A stretch of 51,683 nt of DNA from Pseudomonas aegrilactucae (GTDB lineage: Bacteria > Pseudomonadota > Gammaproteobacteria > Pseudomonadales > Pseudomonadaceae). The notes beneath the pieces were generated by a model. It ran no database searches and was not told the DNA's origin. It saw only the letters and a program-made list of their open reading frames with translations. The stretch is taken from contig NZ_JAHTBI010000019.1 of assembly GCF_019168305.1 (NCBI RefSeq), positions 1-51,683 of the forward strand. The letters run 5' to 3'. Shown here in pieces: positions 27,934 through 39,036 of this stretch. Each line of letters starts with the position of its first letter. The stretch's first letter is position 1. The translations under genes were made by a program, and so were the position numbers.

Positions 27934-27966
27934 AAAAACCGAAGCACACAAGGGCTTCGGTTTTTT
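27934..27966 (-). terminator. Bidirectional rho-independent terminator
   Basis: AAAACCGAAGC (27935-27945), loop, GCTTCGGTTTT (27954-27964), flanked by eight A on the left and six T on the right. Read on the minus strand it ends in eight T and terminates the SCP2 transcript, separating it from the phosphotransferase-SDR pair. Confidence 0.85.
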
Positions 27967-27985
27967 GTCGGCATCAGCGCAAGGC

Positions 27986-28300
27986 TCAGGCCGGGAACAG
28001 CTCGCTGAGCTTCATCGACAGCATCATGTCGCCCTCGACGCGCAGCTTGCCGCCCATGAAGGCCTGCATGCCGTCGGTTTCGCCGCTGACGATGCCCTTG
28101 AGGGTTTCGGTGTCCATCACCAGGGTGCAGTTGGCATCAGGGTTTTCGCCTTCCTGCAGTTCGCAGGTGCCATCCTTGACGATCAGGGCAAAGTTCTTGG
28201 TTTCATCGATACGGAAACCGAACACCAGGTCCAGGCCAGCGGCGGCGGCAGGATTGAATTTGGCTTTCATCGCTTCAACGGCTTTTGCTACGTCGGTCAT
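27986..28300 (-). CDS. SCP2 sterol-binding domain protein (104 aa)
   Basis: A stand-alone SCP2 domain, a hydrophobic-pocket lipid carrier. Visible elements are AVEAMKAKFNPAAAAGLDLV, FRIDETKNFALIVKDGTCEL and the end GGKLRVEGDMMLSMKLSELF, all typical of the fold. It probably binds acyl-CoAs or other lipids in the cytoplasm. It lies 55 bases downstream of the histidine phosphatase gene and is followed by a strong terminator. Confidence 0.92.
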   Translation of the reverse strand: MTDVAKAVEAMKAKFNPAAAAGLDLVFGFRIDETKNFALIVKDGTCELQEGENPDANCTLVMDTETLKGIVSGETDGMQAFMGGKLRVEGDMMLSMKLSELFPA

Positions 28301-28355
28301 GGTGCATTCCTTATTAAGTGATGTAAGCGACCCGAAGGTCGCAACAGGCCGGGTC

Positions 28356-29066
28356 TCATCGATAGGTGACGAGCTCCGGCGCCTTCAGCAGCTGCACATG
28401 GGCCTGGCTGTTGAAGGAAGCCAGCGTCACCTCGCTGCCCCTGAACTTCAGATGGCTGAGCGAGGTGTTGATGATCTGCCAGTTCAGCGTGAACGCCTGG
28501 CTGGGGGTGATGCCGGTAATCAGGTGAAGCAGGGCGGTGATGGTGCCGCCGGAGGTGAACAGGGCAATGTGGTCGCCTTGCGCGGCCTGTTGCAGCAGCC
28601 GCTGCAGGCCGGCGTTCACCTGCTCGACGAAGCCGCTCCAGCTTTGCAGGCCGTCGACCGGGTGCGCACCGCTGTGCCAACGCTGTACCAGCAGCGCGAA
28701 CAGGCGCTGGAACTCATTGCGGTTGTCAGCCGCGTTGCGCAGTACGTGCAGGGCTTCGGGCTCATCGGGCAGCAGGCCCGGGAGCAGCGCGCGGATCACG
28801 CCGTCGGCATCGAATTCGTTGAACGCAGGGTCGGTTTCCAGTGCCGGCACATCACCGCCTGCGGCCTGCAGGCGTGTCAAGACCAGACGCCCGGTGTCCT
28901 GCTGACGGCGCAGGTCACCGGCCACGCACCGGTCAATGTGCAGGCCCAGGCTGGCCATATGGTCACCGAGCGCTTCGCTCTGGGCAATGCCGGTGGGCGA
29001 CAACACATCGTAGTTGTCTGCACCAAAGGAGGCCTGGCCATGTCGAATCAGGTAGATGCTGCCCAC
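28356..29066 (-). CDS. Histidine phosphatase family protein (236 aa)
   Basis: The phosphatase motif LIRHGQAS holds His9, which becomes phosphorylated in the family, and the second catalytic region is ALFTSGGTITALL, where the usual second His is not in its common GHGG/SHGG form but reads TSGG. Members with this change occur among acyl-CoA-cluster phosphatases. The gene is first in a likely operon with SCP2. Substrate unknown. ATG 29066 gives MGSIYLIRHG. Confidence 0.87.
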   Translation of the reverse strand: MGSIYLIRHGQASFGADNYDVLSPTGIAQSEALGDHMASLGLHIDRCVAGDLRRQQDTGRLVLTRLQAAGGDVPALETDPAFNEFDADGVIRALLPGLLPDEPEALHVLRNAADNRNEFQRLFALLVQRWHSGAHPVDGLQSWSGFVEQVNAGLQRLLQQAAQGDHIALFTSGGTITALLHLITGITPSQAFTLNWQIINTSLSHLKFRGSEVTLASFNSQAHVQLLKAPELVTYR

Positions 29067-29167
29067 GGGTTATGCCTGGGTAGAAGGTTGAGGCGAGGTT
29101 AGGTCGCCACCGGCAGCCTGTCAACGAAAAAACATACAAGCGTTTGAAAAGAGCGTTTGAACTGTAT

Positions 29168-29210
29168 TGCCAGCGCTTTCCTGCGCTGGCAGGGGCGCAC
29201 CGGCGCCGGT
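29168..29210. promoter_or_regulatory. Two palindromes upstream of sohB
   Basis: TGCCAGCGC (29168-29176) and GCGCTGGCA (29183-29191) form a perfect nine-pair stem with a six-base loop. ACCGGCGCCGGT (29199-29210) is a perfect 12-base palindrome. Both lie 54-96 bases before the sohB start. They could be operators or the end of a leader transcript; no T run follows. Confidence 0.3.
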
Positions 29211-29263
29211 ATGCTGGGGCATTGGTACGCGCCGCATGGGCGCAGGCATGTTAAGGAGTTACT

Positions 29264-30280
29264 GTGGAGTTTCTTGCTGAGTACGCAAGTTTTCTGGCCA
29301 AGACCGCGACCCTGGTGATCGCGTTCCTGGTGGTGCTGTCGGCGATTGCCGGGTTGCGTGGCAAGGGCCGACGCAAGGCCGGTGGGCAATTGCAGGTCAC
29401 CCGCCTGAACGACTTCTACAAGGAGCTGCGCGAGCGCCTGGAGTCAGGCCTGCTCGACAAGGCCCAGCTCAAGGCCCTGCGCAAGCAGCAGGCCAAGAGC
29501 GACAAGCAACTGAAGAAAAAACCCGAAGACAAGCCGCGCGTGTTCGTGCTGGATTTCGACGGCGACATCAAAGCCTCGGCGACCGAGAGCCTGCGCCATG
29601 AGATCAGCGCGCTGCTGACCCTGGCCACGCCCCGTGACGAGGTGGTACTGCGCCTGGAAAGCGGCGGCGGCATGGTGCACAGCTACGGCCTGGCCGCCTC
29701 CCAGCTGGCGCGTATCCGCCAGGCCGGCGTGCCGCTGACGGTGTGCATCGACAAGGTCGCGGCCAGTGGCGGCTACATGATGGCCTGCATCGGAGAAAAA
29801 ATCGTCAGTGCGCCGTTTGCCATCCTGGGCTCCATTGGCGTGGTGGCGCAGTTGCCCAACGTCAACCGCCTGTTGAAAAAGCACGATGTCGACTTCGAGG
29901 TGTTCACTGCCGGTGAATACAAGCGCACCGTGACCGTGTTCGGCGAAAACACCGAGAAGGGCCGCGAGAAATTTCAGGAAGACCTGGACGTGACCCATCA
30001 GTTGTTCAAGGATTTTGTCTCGCGTTATCGCCCGCAATTGCATATCGATGAAGTGGCCACTGGCGAAGTGTGGCTGGGGGTCGCGGCGTTGAACAAGCAA
30101 CTGGTGGACGAGTTGCGCACCAGTGACGAGTACCTGAGCGAGCGCGCGCGCGATTCGAACCTGTATCACCTGCACTTTGCCGAACGCAAGAGCCTGCAGG
30201 AACGCGTAGGCCTGGCCGCCAGCGCGTCCATCGAGAACACGCTGGTGGGGTTGTGGAGCCGTCTGGGCCGCTGGCGCTGA
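29264..30280 (+). CDS. sohB: Inner-membrane serine protease SohB, S49 family (338 aa)
   Basis: This signal-peptide-peptidase-like enzyme starts with a membrane anchor (FLAKTATLVIAFLVVLSAIA). A charged, helical region of about 60 residues with KLKKKPEDKP-like basic stretches follows, then the S49 core. The nucleophile is Ser168 in VAASGGYMM and the general base is Lys220 in TAGEYKRTV, the Ser-Lys dyad of the family. GTG 29264 is supported by AAGGAG five bases upstream and gives V/M-EFLAEYASF. Length agrees with E. coli SohB (349). Confidence 0.94.
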   Translation: MEFLAEYASFLAKTATLVIAFLVVLSAIAGLRGKGRRKAGGQLQVTRLNDFYKELRERLESGLLDKAQLKALRKQQAKSDKQLKKKPEDKPRVFVLDFDGDIKASATESLRHEISALLTLATPRDEVVLRLESGGGMVHSYGLAASQLARIRQAGVPLTVCIDKVAASGGYMMACIGEKIVSAPFAILGSIGVVAQLPNVNRLLKKHDVDFEVFTAGEYKRTVTVFGENTEKGREKFQEDLDVTHQLFKDFVSRYRPQLHIDEVATGEVWLGVAALNKQLVDELRTSDEYLSERARDSNLYHLHFAERKSLQERVGLAASASIENTLVGLWSRLGRWR

Positions 30281-30305
30281 GCAATATGTAGCACTTCACC
30301 CACGT

Positions 30306-30353
30306 CATGATGGGGTCTGCTTGGGGGCTCAACCCACCCCGAGTACCATCATG
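30306..30353. repeat. Inverted repeat spanning the start codon of the NEL effector gene
   Basis: CATGATGG (30306-30313) is matched by CCATCATG (30346-30353), whose last three bases are the ATG start. GGGG/CCCC stretches inside can extend the pairing. In RNA this would hide the start codon; in DNA it may be a protein site. Confidence 0.35.
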
Positions 30354-33300
30354 ACCACATCCACCGATACCTACGTCACGCCGGGGCCGCATGGCCCCTT
30401 CATTCACCAGCGCCTGCCCGACTGGCTCAAGCACTCCACTCCTGAAAGCTTCGCGGCGCTCAGCCGGCCATGGGGCGCCGAACAGCACCAGGGCGGGGCG
30501 GATGTGCCGGCGCGCTGGTTCAGCAGTGCCCGCGACGATCAGCGCCAGGCCCTGCTTGCTTACCAGCAGCGCAGCCAGGCCTCTGCTGCGGTGCTGGCGC
30601 GCACGTTGACGCCACTCAGGGGTATCGTCGAGTTTGCCGAGCCTTTGCTCAAGGCCAGGCTCAAGCGTGAGTTGCAGTGCGATGACGAGGTCAATACTCA
30701 CGAGTTCGTGCACGTTACCCATGACACCGAGCTGCTGGGTGCACTGGTGCGCGTGGTGCCACGGCGCCAGAGCCTGCTGCAGGCAGCCTTGCAGAACTTT
30801 GCCAAGGACGCCGAGTTCGATGCTGGCACGGCGTTGGCGGCCAAGGGCGCGTTCTCCATGGAGCTGGTACCTGGCAGCGAGAAGGCACCGCGTTATCGCT
30901 ACGTCTACAGCAGCAAGCTGCAGGTGAGCCCGGGCGACTTTGCCCGCGTGTGCCATGAACTGGACCTGGGGCAGCAGTATCAGGACCATCTGGCTGCGGT
31001 GTACGAAGCGCCGGCCACCCGCGAAGCAGTACGGCGCCATTCCATTGCAGCCTACAAGGACCGCCTGCGCGTGCATACCCAGCTTGCGGTGATCAAGGGC
31101 GAGGTCGGCGACGCCGCGCGCAGTGCCCTGCTGGGCTGGCTCGATGGGGTTGACGTGCCGCTGTACCACGGCAAGCCGCTGGTGTTCAGCACCCTGGAAA
31201 TGTTCGGCATTGGCCTGTCCGATATCTGGGTGGCCAGTGCCGACCGGCTGCTCAGCGAGCAGACCGAGCCGGTGCTGGTCTATGTGCCGGGGGCGCCGCT
31301 GTACCCGCTCAAGGAGTACCCGAGCATCGAGGCGTTCAAGCACGATCTGCGTGTCAACCTGATCTCGCCGACCTACCAGCAGGCCCTGCGTGGCTGCGTC
31401 GCCAGAGCCGATCAGGAACGCTTCTTCCGGCTGCTGGAAAGCAACCTGTTTCATCTGGCCGACAGCGCCTCTGGCCTGCTGGAGCGCCAGCCCAACCTGG
31501 ACGCCGACCTGCACCTGCGTGAACACCGCGTGAATGAAGACCTGTTCGCGCTGCTGCATCGGCGCTTGATCGAGAAGGCCAAGGCCGACGCGCGGCACTT
31601 GGCAGTGCCCAGTGCCGATGCTGATGAAGCGGCCCGTGAGGCGCGCCTGGCCTATTGGGAAAGCATCGGCATGAATGTGCTCAACACGGCCGCATTCTTC
31701 GTGCCTGGGCTTGGCGAGGTGATGGCGGTGGTGGCGGCCCATCAACTGGTCGGGGAAGTGATCGAGGGGATCGAGGACTGGAAAGTGGGCGACCGCGAGC
31801 TGGCCATGGCTCACCTGCAGTCGGTGGCGCTGAACATCGCGTTTGCCGTAGGGCTTGGGCTGGTGCTCAAGCCGGGTGCCGTCGGGCCGGGCAGTGAACT
31901 GCTTGAGGGGACGATCCAGATCAAGCTGGCTAACGGGCATTACCGCCTGTGGAAGCCCGACCTCGAGCCCTATGCCGTGGATGTCGATCTGTCGGGTATC
32001 ACGCCGGACACTCAGGGGCGCTACAGCGTCGCCGGCAAGACCTATATCCGCGTGCAGGGCCGTGCTCATGAACTGGTCAGCACCGAAGCAGGCCTGTACC
32101 AGCTCAGGCACCCGCGCGGCGGCGAAGCCTATCAGCCCCAGGTGGTGCATAACGGCGCTGGCGCCTGGCGGCTCGAGGCCGAAGACCCCCTGCAGTGGCA
32201 GGGTCTGACGCTGTGGCGGCGCCTGGGACATCTGGTGGACGGCATGGGCGACGAAGAGCTGCTGCAGATGGCGGCGATCACCGGCGTCGACGACGCCCGC
32301 CTGCGCCGACTGCACAGCAACAATGAGCCGTTGCCAGCGTTGCTGGGCGACAGCCTGGTGCGCTGGCAGATGAGCCGCAAGGTGGTCGATGTGATTGGTG
32401 CCATGCGCGAAGGGCAACCTCTCGCAGCCGGGCTCGACGCGCTGCCCCTGGCCTTGCTGACCCGCATGAACGCCTGGCCGAACGGCCTGCTGGTACGGGT
32501 GATGGAGGATGGACAGCTGCTCAAGGAGTACGGTACGCCGTTGCACGCCGACAACCGTACCCTGTCGATCACCCGTCAGGAGCTGGCCGACGGGCGCTTC
32601 CTGAACACGTTGCTGCAGGGGCTGACGGAACAGGAGGAGAAAGCACTGTTCGGCCCGTACCTGGCCAAGAGCGATGCGGGTCGCCTGAAGCAGTTGCGCG
32701 AGGTGTATGCCAATTACGCGAACGCCAACCGCAGCCAGGTGTTCGACAGCCTCTACCGGGCCGATCCGATCGAGCAGGTGGCAGGCATCGCCGTGCTGCG
32801 CAGACAGTTTGCCGGGCTGGCCTGGCGACAGGCCAGGGAGCTGGTCGAGAGCGCTAGCGTCAGCGAACACGCGCAGCTCCTCGCCACCCCGCCCAGGGTA
32901 GCGCTGCGCCTGGTCGAGCAGGCCCGCTGGCTGGTGGAGCAAGCGCGTGTGGTACGTGCCCGCGAAGGCCTGTACCTGGGTTACACCGGCCGCCTGGACA
33001 GCCTGAAGGTTGCACTGGACCAGTTGCAGGCCCTGCCAGGATGGTCTGGCGAGGTGGGGTTGCACGTGCGCGATGGCAGCCCGTGGGGGGAGGCACTGAA
33101 GATCACCAGCGACAATAAGGCAATCGGCACCAGGCGCATTCTCGTGCGTCTGGACGAGGGTTATCAGGCCTATGACAGCGAACACAATGTACTGGGAGGG
33201 GTAGAAACCTTGTGCGCCGCCCTATTGCATGCCCTGCCCGACAGTGAACGCGTGCTGCTGGGTCTGGACATCGATCAGGCCGAGGCGCTGCGCCTGATGT

Positions 33301-35268
33301 TGGCCGAGAATGCCGCCAAGGACCCGGCTGCCGTGCGTCGCAGCCTGGGCGTGCGCCCACGTACGCGCTGGTTCAAGCCGCCACTGCGCATGCCGGACGG
33401 GGAAATTGGCTATCCGCTCAGCGGTCGACGCCCGTTCGGCAGGCCGCAAACGCCCTTGCAAAGAGCCCGCTCGCTGTTTCCCGACCTCTCTGCAGAGCAG
33501 GCGCAGCGTTTTTTGCAGGAACTGGGCGAGGGGCTCAGCGAGGAAGAGCTGCTGGTCAGGCTGGAGACCCGGCGTCAGGAGCTGTACAGGTTGATCGATG
33601 ATCTGGGCCGCTGGCGCAATGACCAGGCCGCCAGTGCCGAGGCGCGTATCCAGCGGGAGGTCGCGGCCGACCGTATCGAGCGTTGCTGGCGTCGCCAGAC
33701 CAGCGAAGTGGTCACTGCCGAAGGGCGAGTCGTCGGTTACTCGCTGGACCTGTCGGGGGCGGTCGTGGAGGGGCTGCCAGCGCTCAGTGCCGATTTCAGT
33801 CATGTGGCCTCGCTGCTCATGCGTGACATGGCATTGGCTGAGTTGCCCGAACCGTTTATCGAGCTTTTCGACAATATTCGCTGGCTCAACCTGTCCAACA
33901 ACCGATTCAGTAGCCTGCCTGCCAGGCTGGGAAACATGCCAAGGCTTACCCGGCTCATGTTGAGCCACAACCAGGTAGTGATCGACGCCGCCGCCAATGC
34001 CACGCTGGCCGGGCTGGTACGGTTGAGAATGCTCAGCCTGGATCACAATCCGCTCGGGGTGGCTCCCGACGTATCACCCCTGGCCGACCTGCGTATCCTC
34101 AGGCTCCAGCACAGTGGTATCAGCGGCTGGCCGAATGGCTTGATGGACCTGCCCTATCTCGTGGAGGTCGACCTGCGCGCCAACAATATCGAGGTGGTTG
34201 GGCAGGAGGTGCTGGCGCCTGACGTCGAACGTGCCGAGCGTGTATTGCGCATCAACCGAGTCACCCATCTGCATGGCAACCCGATCAATGCAGACAGCCA
34301 GGTCAGGCTGACGGTTTACCGTCAGCGCACGCGCATCAGTTTTGGCGTGACGCCGAACCTGCGCGTGCATTTTGCGCCCGAGCCGATGACCGCCGGCGCC
34401 ACTGCCTGGCTGAGGGGGGGCTGATGCGCTGAAGACTGCCGAGCTCAACGGGCTGTGGGATGCGCTCAAGGCCGAACCGGGAACCGGCGAACTGTTCAGG
34501 TTGCTGGATGACCTGGGTGAGACGTCGGACTTTCGCGAAACCTATGACGACCTGAAGCGACGGGTATGGGAACTGATCAAGGCGATCAGCGCCAACACGG
34601 CGCTGCGTGAGCAGGTGCTGCAGACCCTGGACAGCGTACGCAACTGCGGCGATGCGGTGATCCTGGTGTTCAGCCAGCTTGAGGTGCAGGTGCTGATCAA
34701 CCAGGCCCTGGCGCTGGGCACCCAACTGGGTGCCGAGTGGTCGCTGATGAAACTGGCGCGTGGGCTGTACCGCCTGGAGCAGGTTGAGCTGATTGCCGGG
34801 CGCGTGATCGATGCACGCCTCAAGGCCGGCAGGGAGGTAGACGACATCGAGGTGCGGTTGGCCTATCGTACCGGTCTGGCCGAGCCGCTCGAGCTGCCCG
34901 GGCAGCCCAACACCATGCGCTACCGAGCTAGCGCACAGGTCACCGACGCCGATATCCAGGCGGCACAAAAGGAGATCGAAAGCACTGAGACCCCAGCGGT
35001 GCTCAAGGCTTCGATTGCCCAGCGCGACTTTTGGGTCAGCTACTTGAAGGAGCAGTACGCCGAACGCTACCAGCAGGTTGCCAAGCCGTTGCACGCTCGC
35101 ATGGAGGCCCTGCAGGCGGATGCGGACGCCGGCCATATCACTGAAGCGGCCTACCTGCGCCAGAGCCATGTGCTGCAGGGCCACCTGGCCAAGGAGCAGA
35201 AGCGGCTGCTGGAGGCGTTGACGGCAGAGATCTGGAACAGCGTGCCCGACCAGGTCACCCGGCTGTGA
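30351..35268 (+). pseudogene. Giant NEL-type E3 ubiquitin ligase effector with LRRs, split by a frameshift
   Basis: Repaired, this is a 1,638-residue protein. ATG 30351 starts MTTSTDTYVTPGPHGPF. The first 700 or so residues resemble the DUF6543/dermonecrotic-toxin-like body found in Pseudomonas, with a hydrophobic stretch at about 440-510. Leucine-rich repeats cover about 1150-1310 (IRWLNLSNNRFSSLP, LTRLMLSHNQV, LRMLSLDHNPL). The first frame stops at 34424, just after a seven-G run (34414-34420). Removing one G joins it to the second frame, which begins LKTAELNGLWDALKAEPG and holds FRETYDDLKRRVWELI and the C-x-D motif NCGDAVILVFSQLE, the catalytic cysteine site of IpaH/SspH ligases. Such proteins ubiquitinate host proteins after secretion. 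No secretion genes are nearby. As written the ligase domain is not made. Confidence 0.88.
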
Positions 35269-35280
35269 TTGCAACCCGAT

Positions 35281-35308
35281 AAAAAAAGGCCCTGTGACAG
35301 GGCCTTTT
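35281..35308. terminator. Bidirectional rho-independent terminator
   Basis: AAAAAAGGCCCTG, loop TGA, CAGGGCCTTTTT forms a strong stem with A and T tracts on both sides. It serves the NEL effector gene (plus) and the cysI-DUF934 transcript (minus). Confidence 0.93.
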
Positions 35309-35322
35309 TCATGGGGCGGCGC

Positions 35323-35800
35323 TTAGCGGCGGCGGAACAGCGGCTGCGGCTCGTCGGTGGCTGCCTGGTAGGTCACCGAGAAGTCCTGCAGGCCTTCCAG
35401 CGCTTCGACCGGGTCCTTGTCGGCCCGTACGGCGAAGGCGTCGAACCCGCAGCGCTTCATGTAGAACAGCTGATCGCGCAGCACGTCGCCAATGGCGCGC
35501 AGCTCGCCGGTGAACTTGTAGCGGTCACGCAGCAGGCGCGCATTGGAGTAGTTGCGCCCGTCGGTGAAGGCCGGGAAGTTCAGTGCGATCACCTGGAAGC
35601 TGGCGACCTGGTCGCCGATTTCCTCGGCTTCCTCGTCGGCGTCCAGCCACACGCCCAGGCCACCGTCGCGGGCCTTGAGGGCATGGGCGTGCTCGCGCCA
35701 CAGTTGCAGCGGCACGATGTAGTCGTCGCAGTTGGTCAACTCGTCGAGGGTCACGTCCTTGGGCAGCAGGTGCCAGGTTTCGTCGACGATCTGGTTGCCC

Positions 35801-35817
<17 letters not shown>
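35323..35817 (-). CDS. DUF934 family protein (164 aa)
   Basis: A conserved partner of sulfite/nitrite reductase genes. It has MQRIIKGNQIVDETWHLL at the N-terminus, the central GVWLDADEEAEEIG and ALNFPAFTDGRNYSNARLLR, and FYMKRCGFDAFAVR near the end. ATG 35817 lies 17 bases inside the end of cysI, so the two are translationally coupled. It is thought to help assimilatory sulfite reductase, but its precise role is not known. The frame continues to 35883 without a better start. Confidence 0.9.
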
Positions 35818-37459
<1,642 letters not shown>

Positions 37460-37688
37460 AGGGGTCCTGTTCTCAAGCTGCTTGCAGCTAATCGCGCGCA
37501 CGGCCGCGCACTCCGGGGCGGAGCCGAGGAAAGATAGCAGTTTGCGGTTATGCGCAAAAGTGATGTTTTTGCATATGAAAAGAACCGTTTGGTCTAAGTG
37601 AGACTGGCTAGCGTTTAGCACGGGCTGGGCGCCGTTGTAAGCGGGTAGGGGTATACTCGGCGGTTTTTTACAGAAGGAGCGTACCCGC
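37460..37688. other. Divergent promoter region of cysI and the binding-protein gene
   Basis: About 230 bases with no gene. It is AT-rich at 37540-37610, as expected for the cysI promoter and a possible CysB site, but I cannot point to a clear operator. TATACT at 37652-37657 could be a -10 for the plus-strand gene, without an obvious -35. AAGGAG (37674-37679) is the ribosome site of that gene. Confidence 0.5.
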
Positions 37689-38765
37689 ATGCTCAAGGCC
37701 TTGTGCCGATCGGTCTGTCTGAGTTTGCCGCTGGCGGCCAGCGCCCAGGCAGCCTCGGTGGTTTTCCTCAACCCGGGCAATGCCAACGAGACGTTCTGGA
37801 TGAGCTATTCGCGGTTCATGCAGTCGGCTGCGCAGGACCTGGGCATGCAGTTGCGCATCGAGTACAGCGGGCGGGAGCCGACCCGTACCCTGCGTCAGGC
37901 GCGCCAGCTCCTGGAGGGACCGCAGCGTCCTGACTACCTGGTGTTCGTCAACGAGCAGTATGTGGCGCCGGAGATCATCCGGCTGTCGCGTGGCAGCGGG
38001 GTCAAGCTGTTCATGGTCAACAACGGCTTGACCGATGACCAGGCGCGCCAGGTCAGTGCCCACCCCGAGCGCTACCCGAGCGTGCTGGGCAGCTTGATCA
38101 GCAACGATGAAGAGGCGGGCTACCGCATGCTCAAGGCGCTGGTCGAGCAGTTGCCCGAGGGGGCGCTGGCGCAGGGTGTGGAGTTGCTGGCGTTTTCCGG
38201 GCTCAAGCACACGCCGGCGGCGCAGTTGCGCGAGCAGGGTCTGCACAGGGCTCTGGCCGAGACCCCGGGTGTGCGTTTGCGCCAGCTGGTGCAGGGTGGT
38301 TGGAGCCGGGAGCGTGCCTATGAGCAGGCGCAGCAGTTGCGTGAACGCTACCCGCAGGTGCAGTTGGTGTGGTCGGCCAATGACGAGATGGCGTTCGGTG
38401 CCATGCAGGCGTTCGAGCACGCGGGGCGCGTGCCGGGCAAGGACGTGTTGTTCAGTGCCGTGAACAGTTCGTCGCAGGCATTGCAGGCGCGCATCGACGG
38501 GCGCTTGAGCGTGCTGGTGGGTGGGCATTTCTCGTTGGGTGGGTGGGCCATGGTGCTGTTGCATGACGACGCGCTGGGGCTGCCGGTGAGGTTGCAGGAG
38601 GCGTCCCCGGTGCCGGTGTTGGAGTTGATCGATGTGGCCAAGGCGCGGCGGTGGTTGAAGCTTGCCCAGCAGCCGGACTACGGGTTGGATTTCAACCAGT
38701 TCAGTGCCGATGGCAAGAGGGCGGGTTATCGCTACCCGTTTCTGCAGGGGCCGGTGGCGTATTAA
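37689..38765 (+). CDS. Periplasmic sugar-binding-like protein, orphan (358 aa)
   Basis: A signal peptide (LCRSVCLSLPLAASAQA) precedes a type I periplasmic binding fold. VVFLNPGNANETFWMSYSRF opens the first lobe. YLVFVNEQYVAPEIIRL and MVNNGLTDDQARQV follow, and LVWSANDEMAFGAMQAFEHAGR near 225-250 is typical of the sugar-binding (ribose/LacI-like) group. ATG 37689 has AAGGAG nine bases upstream. No ABC permease or ATPase gene is adjacent, so it may serve a receptor or signalling protein instead of transport. Ligand unknown. Confidence 0.85.
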   Translation: MLKALCRSVCLSLPLAASAQAASVVFLNPGNANETFWMSYSRFMQSAAQDLGMQLRIEYSGREPTRTLRQARQLLEGPQRPDYLVFVNEQYVAPEIIRLSRGSGVKLFMVNNGLTDDQARQVSAHPERYPSVLGSLISNDEEAGYRMLKALVEQLPEGALAQGVELLAFSGLKHTPAAQLREQGLHRALAETPGVRLRQLVQGGWSRERAYEQAQQLRERYPQVQLVWSANDEMAFGAMQAFEHAGRVPGKDVLFSAVNSSSQALQARIDGRLSVLVGGHFSLGGWAMVLLHDDALGLPVRLQEASPVPVLELIDVAKARRWLKLAQQPDYGLDFNQFSADGKRAGYRYPFLQGPVAY

Positions 38766-38865
38766 CCGACGAGCTGCGTAAAAACCCTGCTTGAGCAAAG
38801 GGCATTGCTGAGCTTAACTGCAACGGGTGAAGTGCATTCCGACAATCACTACAAGAGGCAATGCA

Positions 38866-38979
38866 ATGGGCAATTCAACCAAGGCAGGCAAGACCGATAG
38901 CAGTGTGGATGCGTGGGCGATACTTTGTTTGATTGTGTTGGTGGTTGTGACGGCGGTTTATTGGGTGAGTCATCAGTAG
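38866..38979 (+). CDS. Small membrane protein (37 aa)
   Basis: ATG 38866 has AAGAGG seven bases upstream and runs to TAG at 38977. The product starts MGNSTKAGKTDSSVDAW, then one membrane segment of about 17 residues (ILCLIVLVVVTAVYWV) and ends SHQ. The N-terminus is short, polar and slightly positive. Such single-helix proteins often tune a membrane complex, but nothing here identifies a partner. The ribosome site and the sharp hydrophobic block support it; conservation was not checked. Confidence 0.55.
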   Translation: MGNSTKAGKTDSSVDAWAILCLIVLVVVTAVYWVSHQ

Positions 38980-39036
38980 CGCGGAACTTCGCCGTGCAAA
39001 CAAGGCCGACAACACATCGCGGTGGGGCTTTCAGGC

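Noticed and set aside
30006..33185. A 1059-residue open frame on the minus strand inside the NEL effector
   Set aside because: It is the antisense shadow of a high-GC coding region, rich in Gln/His/Arg runs, with no recognisable domain and no ribosome site.
37460..37786. N-terminal extension of cysI
   Set aside because: The extension covers the promoter region and the start of the divergent binding-protein gene; family homology begins at MYVYDEYD.
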